From Clostridium sp. OM02-18AC (lineage in GTDB: Bacteria; Bacillota; Clostridia; Lachnospirales; Lachnospiraceae): 64,000 nucleotides of DNA. Under the pieces are notes generated by a model that searched no databases, was not told where the DNA came from, and was given only the letters and a program-made list of their open reading frames with translations. The DNA is taken from positions 62,001 to 126,000 of the forward strand of contig NZ_QULW01000006.1 of NCBI RefSeq assembly GCF_003481825.1, read 5' to 3'. Position numbers and translations under genes: made by a program. Every line of letters begins with the position of its first letter. Position 1 is the stretch's first letter. This document shows, in pieces, positions 34,753 to 42,754 of this stretch.

Positions 34753-35647
34753 GATTTTTCTCCTTCTGATTGTAAAAATTCGTCAAATACACCTGTTTTG
34801 CCAGTTCCGCGGATTTTCCAAAACGTAATTCTTCATAAGCATCCTGCGCCGCCTTCGGATTTGTGAACAGTCCAAATACCGTTGGTCCGCTTCCGCTCAT
34901 CAAGGAACCGACCGCGCCATATTCCAGCATCTTATCTTTGATTTCCTGAATGACCGGGTATTCCTTCACAGTAACCGTTTCCAGAACATTTCCCAGTTTT
35001 CCGGCAATCCCCATCAGATCCTGATGTTCAATTGCCTGGATCATTCCATCGATATCCGGATGTTGTTCCGGACGCAGGTCATTGGCATGCAGATTTTCAT
35101 ATACAAATTTTGTGGATACATTGATCCCCGGCTTTGCCACCAGGACCTGACACTGTGGAACCGGAGGAAGCTTTGTCAGTACCTCGCCAATTCCTTCGGA
35201 AAGAGCGGTTCCACGCAAAATACAATAAGGAACATCTGCCCCGATCTTTACGCCACGTTCCATCAGCTGTTTTGTTGTCAGCCCCAAACGGAACATTTTG
35301 TTTACGCCGAACAACACCGCGGCTGCGTCACTGCTTCCGCCTGCCATACCGGCTGCCACCGGAATGAATTTTTTCAAGCGGATCAGAAGACCATTCTGAA
35401 CCTGAAATTCATCCATCAGAAGCTTTGCCGCCTTATAAACCAGATTGTTTTCATTTACTGGCAGATAATAGAGGTTTGTTTCGACCTGGATTCCCGGTTC
35501 CTCTTTCCAGACCAGATCCACCCGGTCAAAAATGCCGACTGTCTGCATGATCATGCGTACATCATGATAACCATCTTCCCGCCTGCGAAGTACGTCAAGG
35601 CCAAGATTAATCTTGCCGTATGCCTTGAGACTTAAATGCTTTATCAT
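34745..35647 (-). CDS. ispE: 4-diphosphocytidyl-2-C-methyl-D-erythritol kinase
   Basis: 300 residues, GHMP kinase. It phosphorylates CDP-ME at the 2-hydroxyl in the MEP isoprenoid pathway. Motifs are A-Y-G-K-I-N-L-G-L near residue 10, the ATP loop V-A-A-G-M-A-G-G-S-S-D-A-A at about 97-109, and M-S-G-S-G-P-T-V-F near 257. GGAGAA precedes the ATG. It is followed by the overlapping GntR gene. Confidence 0.95.
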   Translation of the reverse strand: MIKHLSLKAYGKINLGLDVLRRREDGYHDVRMIMQTVGIFDRVDLVWKEEPGIQVETNLYYLPVNENNLVYKAAKLLMDEFQVQNGLLIRLKKFIPVAAGMAGGSSDAAAVLFGVNKMFRLGLTTKQLMERGVKIGADVPYCILRGTALSEGIGEVLTKLPPVPQCQVLVAKPGINVSTKFVYENLHANDLRPEQHPDIDGMIQAIEHQDLMGIAGKLGNVLETVTVKEYPVIQEIKDKMLEYGAVGSLMSGSGPTVFGLFTNPKAAQDAYEELRFGKSAELAKQVYLTNFYNQKEKNHG

Positions 35648-35890
35648 AGCTTTTCTCCGTTTGAAAGCTGCCCGTCACACCAAATTTTGCGACTGTTCAC
35701 GATCCGCTCGCGTGTCTGGTAAGTGAATTTCGACGATCCGGACGACTTCTTTTGCTGATTGTATTTATCTGTTACATTGTATACAGTATATTATAGTGCG
35801 GATGCACGAAATCTGCAAGGTATTTTGCTATTCTTTTCGCTTTTGTCACTTTTTGACAAAACAGTTCAAAAATCCATCCAAAAAATGTCA

Positions 35891-35918
35891 TTGACTTTCA
35901 AAAAAACTTTGCTATAAT
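35891..35918 (+). promoter_or_regulatory. Strong sigma-70 promoter upstream of a structured leader
   Basis: TTGACT, 16-base spacer, TATAAT. It lies in the 402-base gap between ispE and the truncated PII gene; the part 35648-35890 shows nothing else recognisable. Confidence 0.75.
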
Positions 35919-35925
35919 AAAGCAC

Positions 35926-36013
35926 ATATTTATTTCGTATATCGCAAGTGCAAGAACAAGGGCGTTCCGGTCAGTGACTGGAGCGCCCCTTTTTGTATAT
36001 CGGAAATAAATAT
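35926..36013 (+). ncRNA. Candidate structured leader or small RNA with intrinsic terminator
   Basis: It starts about 7 bases after the -10 box. A 14-bp stem (35960-35973 / 35975-35988, two G-T pairs) is followed by CTTTTTGT, a strong terminator. An outer inverted repeat, ATATTTATTTC (35926-35936) and GAAATAAATAT (36003-36013), encloses it. Terminated RNA would be about 70 nt. I recognise no known riboswitch class. Confidence 0.45.
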
Positions 36014-36049
36014 AAAAATCCCCATTACAGTGAAGGAGACTGGTTTTGT

Positions 36050-36274
36050 ATGAAAAAGCTGGAAATCATCATCAAACCCGAAAAACTGGAAGACTTAAAA
36101 GGTATTCTGGACAGCTGCGGCGCCCATGATCTTATGATCAGTAATATTATGGGTTCCGGATTGATAAATAGAAATCGTATAATAAATGAGTTTTTTTCTC
36201 AATATGAGTTATTTTCAGGGAGACACCACCGTCTGGCGGTTGTCTCCCGTCTTTTTTTCTGCTATAGTGGTTAG
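36050..36274 (+). pseudogene. Truncated PII (GlnB-like) protein
   Basis: 75 codons from the ATG at 36050, preceded by GAAGGAG. The first ~38 residues (K-K-L-E-I-I-I-K-P-E-K-L-E-D-L-K, then G-A-H-D-L-M-I-S-N-I-M-G-S-G) match the N-terminal beta-alpha-beta of PII signal proteins, which are about 112 residues long. The rest, including the T-loop and the second half, is missing, and the frame runs into a terminator. It is probably a remnant; a short functional peptide cannot be excluded. Confidence 0.65.
36218..36259 (+). terminator. Terminator after the PII remnant
   Basis: GGGAGACA (36218-36225) and TGTCTCCC (36241-36248) pair, followed by GTCTTTTTTT. The LysR gene downstream must use its own promoter or read-through. 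Confidence 0.8.
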
Positions 36275-36332
36275 CATATGCTTACTTTATTCAATACAAC
36301 AATCTGCGCTCACATCGCATACGGAGGATTTT

Positions 36333-37235
36333 ATGGAACTACGACAGTTGGAATATTTTATGATCACCTGTGAGAAAGGCAGCTTTAACCAGGCCGCGGA
36401 ATGTCTTTACACCACCCAGCCCAATGTCAGCAAGGTGATCAGCTCTCTGGAAAAGGAACTGGGGCGCCCGCTTTTTGAGCGCAGCAGCCGCGGGATCCGC
36501 ATCACCCCATACGGGGAAGCTGTGCGGGAATATGCCCAGAATATTCTTCACAATGTCAGCCTGATCGATTCCCTGAGTGACCACAACCAGGGAAAGAAAT
36601 TCAGTCTTGCCACGTATCCCAGCAATATGATTTCCCGTCTTCTCACCGATTTTTATAAAGAAATGGGGAGTTCCTATATTGTGGAACACTCTGAGGGAAC
36701 GGTGGAAGAAATCAGCAACCGGGTAGCACAGGGGCTTTCTGAGATTGGCATTGTCTATATCGCGCAGAAACAGCTGCACCAGTTCCAGCATATCCTTTCC
36801 CACAAAAAGCTGAAATTTATCCCCCTGGATGTGAAAGAAGCCTGTGTCTATGTTGGTCCGCATCATCCGCGCTACCACGATGAAAGCATTGATTTTCAGG
36901 AGCTCTCCAGCCTTTCTTTTGTGCGCGGTGTCCGTGACTTTTTCTCGGTCGAGCACCATTTAAGCCATGTCAGCCTGGGAGCGATCAGCACGGAACAGCT
37001 TCATTATTCTGTCTACACCAACAGCGACCACCTGACCATCAACCTGTTGATGAACACCGATGTCTGCAGTCTCGGCATCAATTTTCTTCATGACCAGTAC
37101 AAGCAGTACGATGTGCAGCAGCTTCAGATCAATAACTGCGAACCGTTTCTGCTGATCGGCTACATCTGCCCGGAGGAAGGAAGCTTAAGTGAAGCTGCCA
37201 AGTGGTTTATCCGCAACTTTCAGGCAATCCTCTAA
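36333..37235 (+). CDS. LysR family transcriptional regulator upstream of nik operon
   Basis: 300 residues from the ATG at 36333 (CGGAGG upstream); a longer frame from 36186 would read through the terminator and is rejected. The HTH reads M-E-L-R-Q-L-E-Y-F-M-I-T, N-Q-A-A-E-C-L-Y-T-T-Q-P-N-V-S-K. It is transcribed in the same direction as nikA, 200 bases upstream. A LysR rather than NikR next to nik genes is unusual. Confidence 0.9.
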   Translation: MELRQLEYFMITCEKGSFNQAAECLYTTQPNVSKVISSLEKELGRPLFERSSRGIRITPYGEAVREYAQNILHNVSLIDSLSDHNQGKKFSLATYPSNMISRLLTDFYKEMGSSYIVEHSEGTVEEISNRVAQGLSEIGIVYIAQKQLHQFQHILSHKKLKFIPLDVKEACVYVGPHHPRYHDESIDFQELSSLSFVRGVRDFFSVEHHLSHVSLGAISTEQLHYSVYTNSDHLTINLLMNTDVCSLGINFLHDQYKQYDVQQLQINNCEPFLLIGYICPEEGSLSEAAKWFIRNFQAIL

Positions 37236-37437
37236 CAAAATTTCTTCTGGTTATAACAATTTAGAATAACTAAGCCCCTCCAAATTCATCAGTAGTAAGC
37301 AACCGCTAACCTGTGTTATACTTCCAGACGTCCGCATAAGCCGGACCAATCGAAACCTAGTTGTTTGTGTTGCTGTTATCCTATACCAAACAGTGCCACG
37401 GCAATTACTTATTTTTTTACACAGGAGGAAACTGATT

Positions 37438-39063
37438 ATGAAAAAAAGATGGGGCACTCTGCTTCTTGCAGGTCTCTTAGGCACCGCCGTATTAAGCGGC
37501 TGCGGTTCATCCGCGTCTGACTCTGCATCCACCACTGCTGCGGATTCTTCCGCAGAGACAACGGGAACTGCTGATACAAAAAAAGAAGACCTGGTCTTTG
37601 TAAACTACCGCGATATCCGCGATTTAAACCCGCATTTATATGCCGGCGAGATGTACGCACAGGAAATGCTCTACGAGGGTCTTGTCAACATCACCGCCGA
37701 TGGCTTTGAAGGCTGCCTGGCGGAAAGCTGGGATGTCAGCGAGGATGGTAAGGTATACACCTTCCACATCCGCCCGGGTGTCACCTTCTCCGATGGTGAG
37801 AAATGTGACGCGTACGCGATCAAGGCAAACTTCGATGCAATCCTGGAGAATAAAGACCGCCACACCTGGCTGGAGATGATGCATCTGTTAGTCGGCGTAA
37901 GCGCTCCGGATGAAAATACTTTTGTGATCGAACTGTCTGAGCCGTATTATCCGCTCTTAACCGAACTCGGCGTTACCAGACCGTTCGCCATGATCTCTCC
38001 GAAAGCCATGAAAGACGGAAGCACCAAGGACGGCGTGGAGGCTTACATCGGTACCGGTCCGTATGTGCTGGATGAGTTCGTGACCGACGAGTATGCCGTA
38101 TTCAAAGCAAACCCGACCTACTGGGGCGAGCAGCCGGCGATCAAAACCATTACCGTAAAGGTTATCCCGGATAACCAGACCCGTATCCTGGCACTGGAAA
38201 AAGGCGAGATCGATATGATCTTCGGAAAGAATATGATTGATGCAGATGCGATCAACCAGTATTTAGACAGTGATAAATTCACCGTGGAGCTCTCTGATCC
38301 GACCTCTACCAGACAGATCGTCCTGAATACCACCTCTGACATTCTCTCCGAGAAGGAAGTCCGCATTGCCCTTCAGCATGCGACCAACAAGCAGAATATC
38401 TCTGACGGTATCTTTTACGGTCTGGAAAAACCGGCTGATACCTTATTTGCCACCACAGTCCCATACTGCAACATCGATCTGGAGCCGTATGCCTACGACT
38501 TAACCCTTGCAGGACAGATTCTTGATGATGCTGGCTGGAAAATGGGTTCCGGCAATGTCCGTGAAAAAGACGGCAAGCAGTTAAACATTGACCTGCTCTA
38601 CAACAGTGACAGTGTAACTGAGAAGTCCATTGCTGAGTATCTGCAGAGCGAATACCAGACCATTGGTGTTTCCTTAAATATCCACGGCGAGGAGGAACAG
38701 TCTTACCGCGATAACATGAAGGCCGGTAACTTTGACATGGTGTTCAACATCTGCTGGGGTACCCCGTACGATCCGCAGTCTTCCCTTGCGGCAATGCGCG
38801 CCCCGGTATACGGTGACTATGCAGCACAGCTTGGTCTTGAGGATAAGGCTGAGATCGACTCTGCCATTACCGAAATCCTCATCACGACCGATGAGGCACG
38901 GCGTCAGGAGCTTTACACCTACGTGCTGACCCATCTGCATGAAGATGCGGTCTACATCCCGCTGACCTACGAATGCAACAAGGCAATCTACCGCTCCGAT
39001 ATGAAAGGCTTCCACTTCACCCAGACCCAGTACGAGGTTCCGTTCCAGGATTTCTCCTTCTAA
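37438..39063 (+). CDS. nikA: Nickel ABC transporter substrate-binding lipoprotein NikA
   Basis: 541 residues from the ATG at 37438 (CAGGAGG upstream). The lipobox L-S-G-C gives a lipid-anchored Cys at about 22, followed by a Ser/Thr/Ala linker. The body resembles E. coli NikA from end to end (N-P-H-L-Y, A-Q-E-M-L-Y-E-G-L-V, G-T-G-P-Y-V-L, V-R-I-A-L-Q-H-A-T-N, W-G-T-P-Y-D-P-Q). It would bind Ni(II), probably with an organic chelator. First gene of nikABCDE. Confidence 0.9.
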   Translation: MKKRWGTLLLAGLLGTAVLSGCGSSASDSASTTAADSSAETTGTADTKKEDLVFVNYRDIRDLNPHLYAGEMYAQEMLYEGLVNITADGFEGCLAESWDVSEDGKVYTFHIRPGVTFSDGEKCDAYAIKANFDAILENKDRHTWLEMMHLLVGVSAPDENTFVIELSEPYYPLLTELGVTRPFAMISPKAMKDGSTKDGVEAYIGTGPYVLDEFVTDEYAVFKANPTYWGEQPAIKTITVKVIPDNQTRILALEKGEIDMIFGKNMIDADAINQYLDSDKFTVELSDPTSTRQIVLNTTSDILSEKEVRIALQHATNKQNISDGIFYGLEKPADTLFATTVPYCNIDLEPYAYDLTLAGQILDDAGWKMGSGNVREKDGKQLNIDLLYNSDSVTEKSIAEYLQSEYQTIGVSLNIHGEEEQSYRDNMKAGNFDMVFNICWGTPYDPQSSLAAMRAPVYGDYAAQLGLEDKAEIDSAITEILITTDEARRQELYTYVLTHLHEDAVYIPLTYECNKAIYRSDMKGFHFTQTQYEVPFQDFSF

Positions 39064-39190
39064 GGCGGATGAAAAAACTTCAAATCAGCGAAACCTATAC
39101 AGGAAGCCGTCTCCTTTGAGGCGGCTTTCCTTGCATTGCATGTTGTGTCTTTGTGACTGACATATCTGTTTTTCCATGGGAGGTATTATC

Positions 39191-40132
39191 TTGAAACCAT
39201 ATATCATAAAACGGATCCTGTCTGCGATCCCGCTTCTTCTTATTATATCATTTGTATGCTTTGTATTTATCAACCTGATCCCGTCTGATCCGGCAGAGGT
39301 TGCCCTGCGTGTCCGCCAGGTCCCGATCATCACAGAGGAGGCCATTGCCGAGGTCCGCGCAGAACTGGGTCTCGACAAACCTTATCTGGTGCGCTACTTC
39401 ACCTGGGTGCTTGACTGCCTGCGCGGCAATTTCGGCATCAGCTACGTCAATCCGACCCGTACCGTTGCCGGAGAACTGCTCCGCTGCATGCCTGCCACCC
39501 TGCAGCTTGCCGGAGCGTCCCTGGTCATGGTGATCCTCTTAAGCCTGCCGATTGGCTTTCTTTGTGCCGTATACAAAGATGGCTGGTTTGACCGGATCAT
39601 GCGCGGCATCGTCTTTATGACTACCGCTATGCCTGCTTACTGGGTTGGACTACTCTTGATGTGGCTGGTTTCCATTAAGCTGGATCTTCTGCCGACCAGC
39701 GGAAACGGGACCCTGAAACATCTGATTCTCCCCGCTTTCACCGTATCGTTAAGCTATATTTCCACCTACATCCGTCTGATCCGCAACAACATGCTGGAAA
39801 ACATGAAACAGGATTATGTACTCTACGCCAATGTGCGCGGACTTCCGCAGAAATCCATCCTGGTAAAACATATCCTGAAAAACTCCATGCACACCTGCAT
39901 CGTCGCCATCGGTATGAGCATTCCGCAGCTGATCTCCGGAACCATTGTCGTGGAAAACGTGTTTGCATGGCCGGGACTTGGAACGCTTTGCATCAGTTCT
40001 ATTTTCAACCGCGATTACCCGGTCATCCAGACCTATGTACTTTTGATCGGTGTTTTATTCGTTGTATTTAATCTGCTGTTCGATATCCTTCAGACAGTGT
40101 CGGATCCACGTATGAGAAAGGAGAGTCACTAA
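39191..40132 (+). CDS. nikB: Nickel ABC transporter permease NikB
   Basis: 313 residues. I choose the TTG at 39191: GGGAGGT at 39178-39184 is correctly spaced for it, and the resulting N-terminus (K-P-Y-I-I-K-R-I-L) aligns with other NikB proteins. The ATG at 39176 would put the binding site inside the gene. Six membrane helices and the permease motif G-T-I-V-V-E-N-V-F-A-W-P-G-L-G near residue 250 are visible. Its stop is 2 bases before nikC. Confidence 0.9.
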   Translation: MKPYIIKRILSAIPLLLIISFVCFVFINLIPSDPAEVALRVRQVPIITEEAIAEVRAELGLDKPYLVRYFTWVLDCLRGNFGISYVNPTRTVAGELLRCMPATLQLAGASLVMVILLSLPIGFLCAVYKDGWFDRIMRGIVFMTTAMPAYWVGLLLMWLVSIKLDLLPTSGNGTLKHLILPAFTVSLSYISTYIRLIRNNMLENMKQDYVLYANVRGLPQKSILVKHILKNSMHTCIVAIGMSIPQLISGTIVVENVFAWPGLGTLCISSIFNRDYPVIQTYVLLIGVLFVVFNLLFDILQTVSDPRMRKESH

Positions 40133-40134
40133 TC

Positions 40135-40956
40135 ATGCTTCATCGTTTTCTTCATAATAAAACGGCCGTCGGTACAGTCAGCCTGGTTCTGATCGTGGCC
40201 CTTATCGGAATTTTTGCTCCGGTCATTGCCCCGCACGACCCATATGCCACCAACATTCTCAACAAATTTGCGCACTTCAGCAGGGAATATCCGCTTGGAA
40301 CGGACAATCTGGGACGCTGCATTCTCTCCCGCATGATCTACGGCATCCGGCCGACGCTGGGTCTGGCTGTCCTTACCATGCTTGGCACCATCGGCCTGGG
40401 CGCCCTGATGGGACTTTTAGCCGGATATTTCCGCGGGATCACGGAGGAGCTGATCATGCGCGTGGTTGATGTAATGCTTTCCTTTCCGAGCCAGATCATG
40501 GTATTTGCCGTTGTGGCACTCCTTGGCATCAACGTGCAGAACGTGATCCTGGCCAATGTCTTCATCAAGTGGGCCTGGTACGCCCGCATGATCCGCACCG
40601 GTGTCATGCAGTACCGCGACCGGAACTTTGTCCAGTTTTCCCGCTGCATCGGCACACCGGAACGTTTCATCCTCTTCCGGCATCTGGTCCCTTCCATCGC
40701 GGCTGACCTGGCTGTGCTTTCTTCCCTCGATGTCGGCTGGGCCATCATCAACATTTCTACCCTGTCCTTTCTGGGACTCGGTGTCCAGGCTCCTACCCCG
40801 GAATGGGGTGCCATGCTCAGTGAAGCGAAAAATGTCCTGACCAGCAATCCGGCGCAGATGCTGGTGCCGGGTATCGCCATTGTCATTCTGGTATCTGCCT
40901 TTAACCTGATGGGCGATGCCATCCGCGATGTGCTGGATCCAAAGGAGGTGCTGTAA
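40135..40956 (+). CDS. nikC: Nickel ABC transporter permease NikC
   Basis: 273 residues, about six membrane helices. Family motifs are P-L-G-T-D-N-L-G-R-C-I-L-S-R near residue 53 and L-S-F-L-G-L-G-V-Q-A-P-T-P-E-W-G-A-M-L near 215. It forms the channel with NikB. GAAAGGAG precedes the ATG within the end of nikB. Confidence 0.92.
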   Translation: MLHRFLHNKTAVGTVSLVLIVALIGIFAPVIAPHDPYATNILNKFAHFSREYPLGTDNLGRCILSRMIYGIRPTLGLAVLTMLGTIGLGALMGLLAGYFRGITEELIMRVVDVMLSFPSQIMVFAVVALLGINVQNVILANVFIKWAWYARMIRTGVMQYRDRNFVQFSRCIGTPERFILFRHLVPSIAADLAVLSSLDVGWAIINISTLSFLGLGVQAPTPEWGAMLSEAKNVLTSNPAQMLVPGIAIVILVSAFNLMGDAIRDVLDPKEVL

Positions 40957-40959
40957 TCC

Positions 40960-41898
40960 ATGTCTGCGATCTTAAAGGTTGAAAATTTAAATGTAACACT
41001 CACCCAGCGTAAAAGTTCCAAAAAGCTGGTGAAAGAGGTAAGCTTTGAAGTCCATCCCGGCGAATGTCTGGGCATTCTCGGAGAATCTGGAAGCGGAAAA
41101 AGCATGACCGTAAAGTCTGTGCTCGGTCTGCTGGACAAAAATTTCCAGATTTCCGGCCGTGCCATCTTCGACGGGCAGGATCTTTTGCGGGAATCCAAAG
41201 AAGAGCTGCGCCGTCTGCGCGGCAGCCGCATCACCATGGTGCTGCAAAATCCCATGACCTGCTTTGACCCGCTCTACCGCATCGGAAGCCAGATGGCCGA
41301 GACCTTCGCCACCCATACCACATGGAGCGCACAGGAAATCCGCTCCCACTCTCTGGAAATTCTGGCGCAGATGCGGATCCGAAACGGGGAGGAAGTACTG
41401 GAAAAATATCCGCACCAGCTCTCCGGAGGTATGCTGCAGCGTATCATGATCGGCATCGCCATGGCCTTAGAGCCGGAACTTCTGATCGCCGATGAGCCTA
41501 CCACCGCCATTGATGCGATCACCCAGTACGAGATTTTAGAGGAATTTGTCCAGATCAAAAAAGAAAAACACACCGCCATGCTGTTTATCACGCATGACCT
41601 GGGTGCGATTTCAAAAGTGGCTGACCGCGTTCTGGTCATGAACAGCGGACATATCGTGGACAGCGGGACCTTCGAACACATTCTCATGCATGCCAACGAT
41701 CCATACACCCGGATGCTGGTAGAAAAACGTTCTGCCGTGATGCACCGCTACCGCCAGGTTTTGCACGGAGACCCAATTTTGAGCCAAAACCAGATCCTGA
41801 ATAGAAGCCAGGTTTTGAATGAAAAAGGACTTCTGAATGAGAAACAGTTTCTGGACGAAAGCCAGATTTTGAATAGAAAGGAGAATGCCGCATGCTAG
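40960..41898 (+). CDS. nikD: Nickel ABC transporter ATP-binding protein NikD
   Basis: 312 residues. Walker A G-E-S-G-S-G-K-S near 44, signature L-S-G-G-M near 154, Walker B L-L-I-A-D-E-P-T near 176, and the H-loop T-H-D-L-G. NikD is normally about 255-265 residues; this copy carries a C-terminal tail made of six-residue repeats (about residues 273-307). The end overlaps nikE by 7 bases. Confidence 0.9.
   Translation: MSAILKVENLNVTLTQRKSSKKLVKEVSFEVHPGECLGILGESGSGKSMTVKSVLGLLDKNFQISGRAIFDGQDLLRESKEELRRLRGSRITMVLQNPMTCFDPLYRIGSQMAETFATHTTWSAQEIRSHSLEILAQMRIRNGEEVLEKYPHQLSGGMLQRIMIGIAMALEPELLIADEPTTAIDAITQYEILEEFVQIKKEKHTAMLFITHDLGAISKVADRVLVMNSGHIVDSGTFEHILMHANDPYTRMLVEKRSAVMHRYRQVLHGDPILSQNQILNRSQVLNEKGLLNEKQFLDESQILNRKENAAC
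41776..41880 (+). repeat. 18-bp repeat array encoding a hexapeptide tail in nikD
   Basis: Six units of about 18 bases, each reading [I/V/L/F]-L-[N/S/D]-x-x-[Q/G/x], starting at Ile273. All units stay in frame. Confidence 0.85.
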
Positions 41899-42722
41899 AA
41901 TTAAACGACATCTGTGTCAGCTTCCGCAGTGAACGCCAGGAAAAACTCTTCGGCACCAGCCGTGACCAGATTCTCTTTGATGTATCCCTGCGCGTTCCAC
42001 AGGGGACCTGTCTCGGCATCCTGGGCGAATCCGGAAGCGGGAAATCCACCCTGGGCCGTGTGATCTGCGGGCTGTTAAAACCAGACCGCGGAGAAGTACG
42101 GATCCACGGCACCTCTGTCTATGCTTCCCGGAGTGGACGCAAGAATCTCCAGAAACGCTTAAGCGTCGTCTTCCAGGACTACACGACCTCCGCCAATCCA
42201 CGGTTCCGGGTAAAAGAGATCATTGCAGAAGGACTTGCAGCAAGGGAACGGAACCAGAAAAACAACGGCGGCATTGCAGGCATCACGAATACCGCACAGC
42301 CTGGCACTCCGGCAAAATGGAACCGGCAGGAAGAAACCAGCCATCTTTTAGAGCTTGTCGGTCTCAATGCCTCCTATGCGGACCGCTACCCGCATGAACT
42401 CTCCGGGGGACAGCTGCAGCGTGTCTGCATTGCGCGGGCGGTGGCCTGCCAGCCGGAAATCATTCTGTTTGACGAGGCAATTTCTTCTCTCGATGCGCAC
42501 ACCCAGGTACAGATCATGGACCTGCTGCGCGACCTGAAAGAAAAGCTTGGCCTGACCTATATTTTCATCACACACGACCTGACTTCTGTGACCTATCTTT
42601 GTGATGATGTGCTGTTTCTTTATCATGGTCATGTTACAGAGCACATTCCGGTATCCCGCATCGCGGAAACAAAAGATGCGTATGCGCAAAAACTTTTGAG
42701 CTCTATCATTGAATTTGAGTAA
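41892..42722 (+). CDS. nikE: Nickel ABC transporter ATP-binding protein NikE
   Basis: 276 residues. Walker A G-E-S-G-S-G-K-S-T-L-G, signature L-S-G-G-Q-L-Q-R, Walker B I-I-L-F-D-E-A-I-S-S-L-D, H-loop T-H-D-L. About 25 extra residues rich in Asn/Gly/Thr lie after the Q-loop region (roughly 116-142), where paralogs have a short loop. GAAAGGAG precedes the ATG, which overlaps the nikD end. Confidence 0.9.
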   Translation: MLELNDICVSFRSERQEKLFGTSRDQILFDVSLRVPQGTCLGILGESGSGKSTLGRVICGLLKPDRGEVRIHGTSVYASRSGRKNLQKRLSVVFQDYTTSANPRFRVKEIIAEGLAARERNQKNNGGIAGITNTAQPGTPAKWNRQEETSHLLELVGLNASYADRYPHELSGGQLQRVCIARAVACQPEIILFDEAISSLDAHTQVQIMDLLRDLKEKLGLTYIFITHDLTSVTYLCDDVLFLYHGHVTEHIPVSRIAETKDAYAQKLLSSIIEFE

Positions 42723-42754
42723 TGATAAATGTAGCAAAAGGAGATCTTATATCT

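Noticed and set aside
36186..36332. A 49-codon N-terminal extension of the LysR protein at 36333
   Set aside because: It runs through the terminator hairpin and has no ribosome binding site; CGGAGG precedes 36333.
39176..39190. ATG start for nikB at 39176
   Set aside because: The only good ribosome binding site lies within this segment and serves the TTG at 39191, which also matches NikB N-termini.
41776..41880. CRISPR-like array because of short regular repeats
   Set aside because: Units are 18 bases, contiguous, in frame inside nikD and without spacers.
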